A stretch of 18,596 nucleotides of DNA. It comes from JBAXAM01 sp037142515. Its GTDB lineage: Bacteria; Pseudomonadota; Gammaproteobacteria; UBA9339. Below, one piece after another: positions 7,479 through 16,695 of the stretch. The notes below the pieces were generated by a model. That model did no database searches. It saw only the letters and a list, made by a program, of their open reading frames with translations, and was not told the origin of the DNA. A program made the position numbers and the translations under genes. The DNA lies in contig JBAXAM010000027.1 in NCBI GenBank assembly GCA_037142515.1, positions 1 through 18,596 of the forward strand. Reading direction: 5' to 3'. How positions within the stretch are numbered: the stretch's first letter is position 1; every line of letters begins with the position of its first letter.

Positions 7479-8960
7479 TCATACTGGATTATCAACAACT
7501 ATAGCCACTTCAGAAGCCAATTGTTTAGGTAGTACTTTAATGTTGTTGTCTTTTACTAATTTCAATACATCTTTTTCTGCATAGTGACTGGTTACCAAAA
7601 CAGAACGGACATTGGTTTGTTTAATAACATCTACACCGTTTAAATTTTGGTTCAGTAACTCAAAATCCGCCAAAAGAAAGACTTTGCTTTTGTCAGGAAG
7701 CGAATTGATGAAAGTTATAGCTTCACTACCTATAATAAAGTGTTTTATGGAGATAATATCCTTGTATTTTTGAAGCTTGGCATCCCAAGCGCCGTGAATT
7801 GAGCTATCATCATCCACAATAGTAACGGTATCTTTCTGACTGAAATGAAGTTCTCGAGCGATCCAGCTTGGCGGCTCGATTTCGGGAAACGACATGGTTA
7901 TAGTGGTACCTTGATTTGGTACTGAATCTATGTTGATAATTCCGTGATTGTTTTTAACGGCTTCACGAATTTGGGTAAAACCAATGCCATGACCATCTTT
8001 TTTACCGCTGGTAACAGCAATATCATTTTTAAGCTTGTCCAGTACATCTTGCGACATCCCCTTACCATTATCTTTGATACTTATTTCAATAAAGCTATTT
8101 TTCTTACCAAGACAAAGATGGATAGTACCATCTTTGTCCATAGCATCTACGGCATTATTAAGCAGATTTGTTATGGAACGTTTTAGAGCGAATTGATTTA
8201 CGTTGATGAAAGAGAAATGGCAACCATCAAAATCATATGAGAACCCTATCTGAGCATTATTCACTTGAATCTTTTTTCCCTCCAAAACCTGAGAAAGAAG
8301 TAATGATATCAGGGTTGGCTGAAGACTTTGGTCCTCGTCTTTATCTTTTTTATATTTATTCGATAGATTTCCAAATATGCCTTGTATAGAACCAACAGCA
8401 TCTACTAAAGTAATACGTTCTGACTCTGGAATAAGGGGTTTAATGATTCCTAAAATCATCTGTATAGTACCAATGGGGGTGCTAACATCATGAACTAGCT
8501 TACCCACATCTTTTTTAAAGACTTCTTGTTCGGTGATTTTGGCTTGTTGGAGTTCGGTTTCGATTTGAAGCTGCTCTTTTTCTTTGCGGTCGGTGATATC
8601 AATTGTAGTTCCTACAACACCAACTATCTTACCATCTTCAAACAACGGGGATCTGATTGCGGTATAATATCTCATCTTTCCTGTTATTAGATCAACAACA
8701 GACTCCTCAAAAGAAAGTGTTTTACCAACCTCTATCACTTTTTTTATGTTTTTTTCTACAACCGTGGCTGTTTCAACTGGATACAACTCATATGGCGATT
8801 TACCAATAATATCCTTTTGGTAAGATAAATCACCAACGACCTTTAAAGCGTTTTGATTAACACCAACAAGGATTGCATTTGTATCTGTCCAATAGAAAGC
8901 AGCAGGAGCAAGTTCAGCCAACCTTTCCAGCTCTTCAAAAATTTTCGGTTTTTTATCCAT
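7479..8960 (-). CDS. PAS-domain hybrid sensor histidine kinase with C-terminal receiver
   Basis: 493-residue cytoplasmic sensor kinase with no membrane segment. Order: PAS domain (about 10-123, ending V-G-T-T-I-D-I-T), a coiled-coil linker (about 124-150), a HisKA-type H-box with His157 (K-L-V-H-D-V-S-T-P), an ATPase domain with N-box (T-N-L-L-N-N-A-V-D-A, 264-273), G1 D-N-G-K-G-M (297-302) and G2 G-H-G-I-G-F (323-328), then a receiver with Asp383-385, acceptor Asp432, Thr457 and Lys479. All expected catalytic residues are present, so it should autophosphorylate and relay internally. Its PAS domain matches that of the kinase at 16696 in 108 of 123 residues. The gene starts 13 nt after the synthase stop with only a weak ribosome binding site, so it is probably co-transcribed with the synthase. 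No DNA-binding response regulator is present in the window. Confidence 0.88.
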   Translation of the reverse strand: MDKKPKIFEELERLAELAPAAFYWTDTNAILVGVNQNALKVVGDLSYQKDIIGKSPYELYPVETATVVEKNIKKVIEVGKTLSFEESVVDLITGKMRYYTAIRSPLFEDGKIVGVVGTTIDITDRKEKEQLQIETELQQAKITEQEVFKKDVGKLVHDVSTPIGTIQMILGIIKPLIPESERITLVDAVGSIQGIFGNLSNKYKKDKDEDQSLQPTLISLLLSQVLEGKKIQVNNAQIGFSYDFDGCHFSFINVNQFALKRSITNLLNNAVDAMDKDGTIHLCLGKKNSFIEISIKDNGKGMSQDVLDKLKNDIAVTSGKKDGHGIGFTQIREAVKNNHGIINIDSVPNQGTTITMSFPEIEPPSWIARELHFSQKDTVTIVDDDSSIHGAWDAKLQKYKDIISIKHFIIGSEAITFINSLPDKSKVFLLADFELLNQNLNGVDVIKQTNVRSVLVTSHYAEKDVLKLVKDNNIKVLPKQLASEVAIVVDNPV

Positions 8961-8973
8961 TTTTGTTTATTCT

Positions 8974-11900
8974 TTATTGAGCCGATGCTTTTTTTATAAT
9001 GTCAACCCACATGTTTTTAGTAACTTTTGGCCAAGAAAACCCCAATTTAGCTAATATAACATTGGTTTTATTTTGTAATATCTCAACTAGTGTAACATTA
9101 TTTGTGTTAACTTCTCCCAACCATTTCTGATGTAACATAAATAGTTCTACTTGTTTATTATCTACAATCTTGGTGGTACCAAGACCCACAACTATTTTAT
9201 CAATAAACTCACCAATTGAACACACGCTGATTTGTTTATTTTGTTCTGCAAACACTTCATTTAAATCACACAAATGAGGATTAAAAACATGATATGTTTG
9301 ATTGCTAAGATAAAGTTGATCAAAAAGCTTTATAATTGCCTTCGCAGTACAATCTACTGGTGATACTTCAACTTTTATTAGTTCATTGTATATCAATCCA
9401 ATACTTAGTAGTGTTTTTAATTGTACAAAAAATGCGTTGTCTTTGATGTTTTCTTGATGCCGATAATTGGTTGAATGCATGGCAACATTACCCAAACGAT
9501 AAATATTACTCGTTACCCCATATTTACGGTATTTGTTAACAACCAGCTCGCCTTCATATTTGGTTTTGGCGTACGGATTATTACGATCAACTAATATACC
9601 GGCATCGTCGTCTTCGTGGAACGTAAAGTAGCTACGATTTGGCACATAACCATCTTGAACTAAAACCCCACCAGTAGATATGTAGTGAAAATCTTTACCG
9701 ATGGTTAATTTTGATAGTTCTAACAAGTTAATAGTTGATTGAACATTCGTTTTATAAGACTCATCGTAATGCCTATAGTGTTTTACTAGTGCAGCAGAGT
9801 GGATAATGCTATCTACACTGTCTACTAAATTGTTATATTGCGCTGAAGATAAATCTAGATATTGTCTCTCTATGTCAGAAGATAGTAGCGTGATTCTGTC
9901 TCGATAAGTCTCCAAACCAATATCAAAATAATATCTATATTTGCTATTTATACGGTTAAATGCCTCTTCAGGTGATGTTGCTCTGATTAGTAAATATATT
10001 TTATATTTAGTTTCATGTAGTAGTTGGTATAGAATATTACAACCAACATGTCCAGTAGAGCCAGTTAACAAGACGCTCCTTATGTTTTTTTTCTGCTCCC
10101 TAACAACCAATCGTTCAGAGCTGTATAAATAGTCAGCCTGCTTCTTAAGCATGTTATTTACGTCTTGCACAGAACAAGTTGCTTTTTTTGTATATAATGT
10201 TTTTATTTGGTTCAATTTGTGCTGCAGATTATCCCTTACAAAGGTGGCTGCTTCTGAAACTTTAGCTATGGTTGGAGACTTTAGAAAATCATCTATGCTA
10301 ACTTTATAATTTTGCTGCAATTTAGCAACAACACTAACTGCTAGCAAACTATCACCACCAAGTTTAAAAAAATCATCATGTATACTTATTTTCTCTACCC
10401 CAATCACATCTAAAAACACCTTTGCAATTTCATAATATTTATCTGGCAGATTTTGCTCGATAACTTTGTTTTTTATATCTACGCTATCAAAAGCAGAAAT
10501 CAATAAATTCATTTTAGATGTTGACGCGTCTGTATTCCGCGGCTGATTAATCCAGTATGAAAAACTATCAAAATGATAGCTTGGTAATCTGGCTATCCTT
10601 CTACAATTTTTATAATCGTAACAGCTATTAAAATCTATGTTATATCCACCAATCCATAGTTTGTTTAATATATCTTCTTTAAAACAAATATCTTGTATAC
10701 CATCGCCATTATCTTTTCTAGAATTTAATAATTGCACAACATTTGGTTTACCTGCGTCGTGTTGTTTGACAAAAGATATAGACGACTTTCCGGTACCAAC
10801 TTCTATAAAAAGTAAGTCATTATAACTATCAAACAATGTTTTTATACCATCACTAAACAATACCGGATTACGCATGTGATTAGCCCAATATTCCGGGTTT
10901 GTTGCGTCATCATCGGTTATAAAGTTACCGGTAACGTTGGAAATAAATCTTTTTTGCGGTTTGTTAAGCTTGGTTTGCTTGAATTTAGCTATGAATTCTC
11001 TTGATGCTTCTGTCATTAAACACGAATGGTAAGCATGAGATACTTTTAAAAGCGTTATTGAAGTATTGTTTTTTTCTAAATCTGCTTTTAAGTTATTTAT
11101 AGATTCACAGGTACCAGATGCAACACAATTTTTCGGTGAATTAATTACCGCTATTTCACAATGATTATCTTTTACTACTCGTTCTATTTCAGAAGCATTA
11201 GCCAATATTGACAACATTGCACCTTTTGGCATCGACTGCATTAATTGCCCACGAGCAACAACTAGTTTTATTGCATCTTCTAAACTAAACACCCCAGATA
11301 ATGTTGCAGTCACATATTCGCCAATACTATGTCCGATATAGCATGTCGCACTAATATTTAAAGTTTCCAGCAATCTAGCTAATGAATATTCTACAATAAA
11401 CAATGCCAGCTGCGCCCACTTTGCTTGATTAATATCACAATCAGATATTTCGTTATTAAATAAAATTTTTTCAAATTGAATACTAGTATGTTTATTGGCT
11501 AGTTTAATACATTCATCAATTGTATTTTTATAATCATTGTCATGTTGATATAAATCAAGACTCATATTGGCATATTGATTGCCTTGTCCTGGAAACATAA
11601 ATACAATATTTTGGGTTTTCTGCTTACTTACACGATTAACGCCTACACCAACTTTTAACTTATTAATAGCATCTGTAACCGAATTGCAGACAATAGATAA
11701 TCTACAATCAAAATGTTCCCGCTTTAATTGCAAAGTATATGCAATGTTCTGAATATTATCTGTTGTGTTAGCTAGATAATCTATAAAGTTTTTTCTGTAA
11801 GATTCTAACGAAGACAGGCTTTTTGCAGACAAAGGCAAAATGTAATTAAGTGGCTGCTCTTGAACGGTATCTTGTATGTCTGGTACATATTCACTAACAA

Positions 11901-14900
11901 TGACATGAGCATTGGTGCCACCTATACCAAATGCGCTTACTCCAGCTATTCGTGATACATTATTTTTTTGATCCCATCTTCTTGTTTCGGTAACTATTTC
12001 AAAGCTCGTATTATCTAGATGCAATTCCGTGTTAATGGTGTCATAGTTTATTTGCTTTGGTATTACCTTATGCTCAAGCATTTTGCATACTTTAATTAAG
12101 CCAGCAATACCCGCCGCAGTATCGGCATGACCAATATTTGCTTTTACTGAGCCTATAACACACTTGTGTTTTGAATTATTTTGCTTTGCATTATATTTGA
12201 ATGCTTCATCAAGCGCCTGTATTTCAACAGGATCACCCAACTTAGTTCCCGTACCATGGCATTCTATGTAGTCAATCAATTCGGGGGTTATTCCAGCTAT
12301 GTTTTGTGCATTAATAATACATTCTTTTTGACCAGTTATGCTTGGCGAGGTGTAACTCATCTTTCTATTACCATCATTATTGCTGCTATACCCCTTAATT
12401 ATTGCCAGTATATTGTCGTTATCTTTCTTTGCATCCGACAAACGTTTTAGCAAGACAACCCCAACACCAGATCCATTAACCACCCCCGAAGAGCTGTTAT
12501 CAAAAACTCTGCAATATCCATCTTTAGAATAAATCAAACCATCTTGATAAATATGACCAACCTCTCCTGGCAACAGTAAAGACACTCCACCTGCTATTGC
12601 CATATCACAACAACCTGACGCAAGATGCATACAAGCTTCAACCACTGTAATGAGGCTGGTAGAACACGCTGTATTGATACTAACAGCAACTCCAGTTAAG
12701 CCCAATAGATAACTGACTTTTGTAGCCAAAATATCTTTGGCACTCAACTGATCCAAGCCTCGTGGACCAAGCAAGCTTTTATTACTAAATTGTTCGTAAC
12801 TACTATTACCGGCGCCAGCAAACACACCTATGCTTACCTTATCTCTGTCGCACAAATACCCAGATTCCTCAAGAACATACCAACAATGTTCCAAAAATTT
12901 GCGTATTTGCGGATCGATTGACCTGACCTCATTTGGAGCCAATCCCCAAAATGGCGCATCAAACTTATCAATATTGGGAACATGGCCAGATACAGGAATA
13001 AAATTTGAGTTTGCCAAAATCTCGTCTGATATTCCAAGCTTGCTACATTCCTCACGAGTATAGTGCTTTACACCATCGACCCCTTTTTGAATTAAATCCC
13101 AATATTGATTTATATTTTCGCAACCTGAGAATGCCCCAGACATAGCGATAATAGCTATTTCTGTATCTATGTTTTTCCTGGTCTTTGCAAAGATAATATT
13201 TTTATCCCCATTATTTGGTTCGATAAGCTTGGTTAACTGCTCAACAGTTGTATATTTAAATATATCTGCTACTTTTATATTTTTACATTCTTTTATCTTT
13301 GATAATTGAGCTACCAAATTAATTGTCAATATTGAATTGCCGCCCAAACTAAAGAAACTATCGGCTATACCAATTGACTCTTTGGTAATGCCCAATATTT
13401 CAGACCATACTTTTATTATTTGATTTTGTAGCTGAGTTTCTGGTGCTACATAGTTGTGGCTATTGACCAATTCAGGTTCTGGTAATGCATTTTTATCCAA
13501 CTTGCCATTTATAGTTAGAGGTAATTTACTTATATATGTCAGCATTTGAGGCAACATATATTCAGGTAGCTGTGCGGCTAAATAAGCATATATCCTTGTT
13601 TCATCTAATTTTTTATCTGCCACATAATAAGCTAATAAATATTTATCACTTGTTTGCTCTATTGTCCGCTCTTTCACCAACACTACTGCTTGTTTAACAT
13701 CTGGATAACTCAACAACTTATTTTCAACTTCACCTAACTCTATACGATAACCTCTAACCTTAACCTGAAAATCATTCCTCCCTATATATTCGATATTTCC
13801 ATCAGGTAGCCAACGAACTAAATCTCCCGTTTTATATAATCTGCTGTTTTTATTTTGTTGTAATTTTTCTTCTTTGGTTTGAAACAGATTAGAGATAAAT
13901 TTTTCTGCTGTTAAATTTGGATGATTGAGGTAACCTCGAGCCAATCCTTCTCCCGCTACGTATAATTCACCAATCGCTCCTATGGGTAATGGATTTAAAT
14001 TTTTATCCAACACATAAGCCATCCTATTGGTTAAGGGAGCACCAATAGATACTGTATTTATACCGATAAGATTCTCTTTGGTAATTTTTAAAGCACAACT
14101 AAATGTTGTATTCTCAGTGGGGCCATAACCATTAACAACATTTTTAGGAGCATGATTTGAGTTTATTAGCCTGGATATTAATTGTTTATTTAATGCTTCT
14201 CCACCAATCAACAAACATCGTATGCTCTCAAAAACAGTTTCATTGAAAATAAATAGCTGGTCAAATAAAGTCTTAGTTAACCATAGCACCGTAATTTTAT
14301 TCTTTATCAACGTCTCACGAAACAATTTAATATCGCCAAATAAATCTGTCTTATTAGCTGGAATAATCAACTTACACCCATTGAGTAAAGGAGCCCAAAT
14401 TTCAAAAGTTGCCGCATCAAATCCCTGATCGGAAAGCTGAATAAATGAATCACTAGTATCAATTTCTATATAATTGACATTTTTTACTAAAGATACTACA
14501 CCTTTATGTTCAATCATCACCCCTTTGGGATTTCCTGTCGTCCCAGAGGTATAAATAACATAGGCAAGATCACCCCTCTTGGTTTGCGTCACCGGATTAG
14601 AACTTTCTTGCTTTACTAATGTAGCTTGCGTTTTTTTGTTATCTATGACTAGTACTGCTGGTGATTTGTTATTTTCTTGGCAACGCAGGCTAAAACCTGC
14701 GGCTACCGATGTTAATATTATTTTAGTATTTGTGTCGCTTAAAATATACTTAATTCTCTCGTCTGGATAATTTGGATCAATCGACACATATGCCGCTCCT
14801 GATTTCAATATTCCAAGCATGGCAATTACTATTTGTTCGCTTCTATCCAAACACAAAACAATTAAATCATCTGGTTTTATGTGATAGTTTTTTATTAGAT

Positions 14901-16410
14901 AATTTGCCAACTGGTTAGCCTTTTGGTTTAACCCTTGATAAGTAAGTTTTGTACCTTCACACGCAACAGCAATATTATCTGGAGTTTTTAATGCCTGCTC
15001 TTCGAAAAGCTGGTGGATAGTCTTATCTTTTGGATAGTCTTTTTCGGTTTTATTAAAATCGTAGATTACTTTCTGATATTGCTCGGAGTTTAAAATGTTA
15101 TAACTAAACATCTGTTTATTACCAGCTCCACTTGATAAATCATCCAATATTTCAGAGTATAATTTTTTGTAACTGGCTACAAAGCTATTTAACAATTCCT
15201 CATTAATAATGTCTTTGTTATATCTTACTCTGTAGTTGAGCTTACTATTTCTTGCGTTATGCTCAAACAATAATGTATCTTCAGTTATTCCTTCGATACT
15301 CAGTTCAGCAGATACTTCTGTTTTTGTTATTCCATTAAATTCAAATGGACGCTCTATAAAAAATGCTTGGGTAAAATATATGTCTAACAACCGTCTATTA
15401 GCACCATCTTGGATAATGTTTGTTATTGGATAATAACCATACTTGTCATCATCACGTATTGTTAATTTAAAAAAATCTTTACTTTGAACAAACAAGTCGA
15501 TAATTGTTGTGGTATTATTGAATTGATATGGAATCATACTAGTATTAAGCTGTGTTCCATAAATAAAATCCAGTCCTTCTTTGACTGCTATCGGATAGCT
15601 AACTACCAACCGATTTTGATTTGTATATCTGTATAAAAGTGAAGCAAATATACATTGACCATAGATATATGGCGTTATCCCATATTTCAATTTAATTTGG
15701 CTTAACTTGGATAATTCTGAATCACCATAGCTAAAATTGATTTCTCCCTTTGGGTTATGTAGCCCCTCTTCGTTTTGTTTGTGTGAGCTTTTCCCTAACC
15801 TTATGAAGCTTAAATCAACACGCTCTACATCTGATAATTGCTGGCGCCAAAACTTTTCGTACTTATCTTTATTTCGCGTCAGGTTGGCGGACAGTGTATC
15901 TGCCAGACTGGATATTAATTTTATTTGATCGTCGATACTATACTTAGCAGCATACTTTTCATCATTATAATAATTAGAAATTGCTCCGAAAACACCGGGA
16001 TCTAAAGACGCACTACCATCTACTACAATATGATGAAAAACAAGAATAAGTCTATAAACACCTCTATTTACTCTTAGTAATTTGAATCTATACAGCGGCT
16101 CATTATGTAAATCAAAACTACAACTAACATAAGAGAACAATTCAGAGACACTCACAGGGCTGTCTAAATACTCAAGCACGCTAATGCTATCATTTTTTAT
16201 CCAGCATGGTTCTCCCTTGATATTTTGAATATGACTATTTAATATAACATGATCTGATACATATTTTTTTAAAGCAGCCCTCAGTTGCTCTACATCTAAA
16301 TCACCATATAGCGTTTGGTCTATTGATAAGTTATAGCGGCTGCTATTTGGATCCAGCAACCATTCGGTGTAAAAAATCTTGGCATACGGCGACAGTTTAA
16401 TTTTGCACAT
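8974..16410 (-). CDS. Hybrid NRPS-PKS synthase, C-A-PCP-KS-AT-ACP-reductase
   Basis: One intact 2478-residue two-module megasynthase. Condensation domain (about 1-435) with H-H-I-V-V-D-G at 126-132. Adenylation domain (about 462-976): Y-T-S-G-T-T-G-N-P-K-G at 620-630, N-G-Y-G-P-T-E at 760-766, Y-K-T-G-D-L at 859-864, N-G-K-L-D-K with Lys970. Aligned by eye to GrsA, the ten specificity residues are D665, A666, F669, W710, L734, G736, G761, T769, F770, K970. PCP: L-G-G-N-S, Ser1026. Ketosynthase (about 1083-1508): Cys1249, His1385, His1428. Acyltransferase (about 1600-1895): Ser1695 in G-H-S-I-G, Arg1720, and H-A-Y-H at 1792-1795, the malonyl type. No ketoreductase, dehydratase or enoylreductase is seen. 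ACP: L-G-G-D-S, Ser2021. Terminal thioester reductase (about 2105-2478): T-G-S-T-G-H-V-G at 2116-2123 and Y-x-x-x-K at 2280/2284. It should therefore make an acylated amino-acid beta-ketothioester and release it reductively. No phosphopantetheinyl transferase is nearby. Weak ribosome binding site (AAAGAA). Confidence 0.95.
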   Translation of the reverse strand: MCKIKLSPYAKIFYTEWLLDPNSSRYNLSIDQTLYGDLDVEQLRAALKKYVSDHVILNSHIQNIKGEPCWIKNDSISVLEYLDSPVSVSELFSYVSCSFDLHNEPLYRFKLLRVNRGVYRLILVFHHIVVDGSASLDPGVFGAISNYYNDEKYAAKYSIDDQIKLISSLADTLSANLTRNKDKYEKFWRQQLSDVERVDLSFIRLGKSSHKQNEEGLHNPKGEINFSYGDSELSKLSQIKLKYGITPYIYGQCIFASLLYRYTNQNRLVVSYPIAVKEGLDFIYGTQLNTSMIPYQFNNTTTIIDLFVQSKDFFKLTIRDDDKYGYYPITNIIQDGANRRLLDIYFTQAFFIERPFEFNGITKTEVSAELSIEGITEDTLLFEHNARNSKLNYRVRYNKDIINEELLNSFVASYKKLYSEILDDLSSGAGNKQMFSYNILNSEQYQKVIYDFNKTEKDYPKDKTIHQLFEEQALKTPDNIAVACEGTKLTYQGLNQKANQLANYLIKNYHIKPDDLIVLCLDRSEQIVIAMLGILKSGAAYVSIDPNYPDERIKYILSDTNTKIILTSVAAGFSLRCQENNKSPAVLVIDNKKTQATLVKQESSNPVTQTKRGDLAYVIYTSGTTGNPKGVMIEHKGVVSLVKNVNYIEIDTSDSFIQLSDQGFDAATFEIWAPLLNGCKLIIPANKTDLFGDIKLFRETLIKNKITVLWLTKTLFDQLFIFNETVFESIRCLLIGGEALNKQLISRLINSNHAPKNVVNGYGPTENTTFSCALKITKENLIGINTVSIGAPLTNRMAYVLDKNLNPLPIGAIGELYVAGEGLARGYLNHPNLTAEKFISNLFQTKEEKLQQNKNSRLYKTGDLVRWLPDGNIEYIGRNDFQVKVRGYRIELGEVENKLLSYPDVKQAVVLVKERTIEQTSDKYLLAYYVADKKLDETRIYAYLAAQLPEYMLPQMLTYISKLPLTINGKLDKNALPEPELVNSHNYVAPETQLQNQIIKVWSEILGITKESIGIADSFFSLGGNSILTINLVAQLSKIKECKNIKVADIFKYTTVEQLTKLIEPNNGDKNIIFAKTRKNIDTEIAIIAMSGAFSGCENINQYWDLIQKGVDGVKHYTREECSKLGISDEILANSNFIPVSGHVPNIDKFDAPFWGLAPNEVRSIDPQIRKFLEHCWYVLEESGYLCDRDKVSIGVFAGAGNSSYEQFSNKSLLGPRGLDQLSAKDILATKVSYLLGLTGVAVSINTACSTSLITVVEACMHLASGCCDMAIAGGVSLLLPGEVGHIYQDGLIYSKDGYCRVFDNSSSGVVNGSGVGVVLLKRLSDAKKDNDNILAIIKGYSSNNDGNRKMSYTSPSITGQKECIINAQNIAGITPELIDYIECHGTGTKLGDPVEIQALDEAFKYNAKQNNSKHKCVIGSVKANIGHADTAAGIAGLIKVCKMLEHKVIPKQINYDTINTELHLDNTSFEIVTETRRWDQKNNVSRIAGVSAFGIGGTNAHVIVSEYVPDIQDTVQEQPLNYILPLSAKSLSSLESYRKNFIDYLANTTDNIQNIAYTLQLKREHFDCRLSIVCNSVTDAINKLKVGVGVNRVSKQKTQNIVFMFPGQGNQYANMSLDLYQHDNDYKNTIDECIKLANKHTSIQFEKILFNNEISDCDINQAKWAQLALFIVEYSLARLLETLNISATCYIGHSIGEYVTATLSGVFSLEDAIKLVVARGQLMQSMPKGAMLSILANASEIERVVKDNHCEIAVINSPKNCVASGTCESINNLKADLEKNNTSITLLKVSHAYHSCLMTEASREFIAKFKQTKLNKPQKRFISNVTGNFITDDDATNPEYWANHMRNPVLFSDGIKTLFDSYNDLLFIEVGTGKSSISFVKQHDAGKPNVVQLLNSRKDNGDGIQDICFKEDILNKLWIGGYNIDFNSCYDYKNCRRIARLPSYHFDSFSYWINQPRNTDASTSKMNLLISAFDSVDIKNKVIEQNLPDKYYEIAKVFLDVIGVEKISIHDDFFKLGGDSLLAVSVVAKLQQNYKVSIDDFLKSPTIAKVSEAATFVRDNLQHKLNQIKTLYTKKATCSVQDVNNMLKKQADYLYSSERLVVREQKKNIRSVLLTGSTGHVGCNILYQLLHETKYKIYLLIRATSPEEAFNRINSKYRYYFDIGLETYRDRITLLSSDIERQYLDLSSAQYNNLVDSVDSIIHSAALVKHYRHYDESYKTNVQSTINLLELSKLTIGKDFHYISTGGVLVQDGYVPNRSYFTFHEDDDAGILVDRNNPYAKTKYEGELVVNKYRKYGVTSNIYRLGNVAMHSTNYRHQENIKDNAFFVQLKTLLSIGLIYNELIKVEVSPVDCTAKAIIKLFDQLYLSNQTYHVFNPHLCDLNEVFAEQNKQISVCSIGEFIDKIVVGLGTTKIVDNKQVELFMLHQKWLGEVNTNNVTLVEILQNKTNVILAKLGFSWPKVTKNMWVDIIKKASAQ
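14684..14701. repeat. REP-like GC-rich hairpin inside the adenylation domain
   Basis: CGCAGG (14684-14689) and CCTGCG (14696-14701) form a perfect 6-bp stem with a 6-nt loop CTAAAA, in otherwise AT-rich coding DNA. On the minus strand it encodes V-A-A-G-F-S-L-R (residues 569-576), between motifs A2 and A3 of the synthase. The DNA resembles the GCAGG...CCTGC short palindromes that I recall as dispersed repeats in many bacterial genomes. It keeps the frame and sits in a variable loop. Only one copy is seen in this window. Confidence 0.55.
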
Positions 16411-16442
16411 AGGACTAGTTCTTTTTTAAGCTCTTTTAATTT

Positions 16443-16470
16443 TTTATGAAACATAAACATCCTGTTTCAA
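16443..16470 (-). promoter_or_regulatory. Candidate synthase promoter with overlapping dyad operator
   Basis: On the minus strand TTGAAA (16470-16465, 5 of 6 to the -35 consensus) is followed after 16 bp by CATAAA (16448-16443, 4 of 6 to -10). Between and overlapping them lies a perfect dyad: TGAAACA (16447-16453) and TGTTTCA (16463-16469) around a 9-bp spacer. A protein bound there would cover the promoter spacer. The leader to the synthase ATG would be about 25 nt. The promoter elements are modest; the dyad is exact. Confidence 0.4.
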
Positions 16471-16520
16471 ATAACTGTAATATGATCAATAAAGACCAAC
16501 ATACCACATACATCTCCGAA

Positions 16521-16544
16521 GCTAGAATATAAGTTAGAATATAA
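16521..16544. repeat. Tandem 12-bp repeat in the divergent control region
   Basis: GCTAGAATATAA (16521-16532) is followed directly by GTTAGAATATAA (16533-16544), differing at one base. The pair lies just upstream of the plus-strand -35 element. A 12-bp period is slightly more than one helical turn, which would suit a regulator dimer bound to one face, but this could also be chance AT-rich repetition. Confidence 0.5.
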
Positions 16545-16545
16545 T

Positions 16546-16573
16546 TTGATTATCTTACTAACAATAGTATAGT
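16546..16573 (+). promoter_or_regulatory. Candidate promoter of the plus-strand double-PAS kinase
   Basis: TTGATT (16546-16551, 4 of 6) is followed after 16 bp by TATAGT (16568-16573, 5 of 6). It abuts the tandem 12-bp repeat upstream. The leader to the ATG at 16696 would be about 115 nt. Nothing that I recognise as a riboswitch or small RNA is visible in that leader. Confidence 0.4.
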
Positions 16574-16680
16574 ACAACGCTGCATATAGTAAATAAACAG
16601 AATTAACATCAAAAAAACAAGCAGTAAACGCTATACCGGTAAAGTTAGGATTTCCTTGGTTAAAAACTACTAAAATCTAT

Positions 16681-16686
16681 AAGGAG
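16681..16686 (+). promoter_or_regulatory. Ribosome binding site of the double-PAS kinase
   Basis: AAGGAG ends 9 nt before the ATG at 16696 and fixes the start, which also aligns exactly with the start of the related kinase ending at 7479. Confidence 0.7.
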
Positions 16687-16695
16687 CAGATAAAA

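Noticed and set aside
10500..11885. A hidden ketoreductase or dehydratase between ketosynthase and ACP
   Set aside because: The stretch is accounted for by the linker, acyltransferase and post-acyltransferase region; no second nucleotide-binding glycine motif is seen before the terminal reductase.
16656..16683. TTGGTT-16-TATAAG as promoter of the plus-strand kinase
   Set aside because: Transcription would begin at or after the AAGGAG site at 16681, leaving no usable leader.
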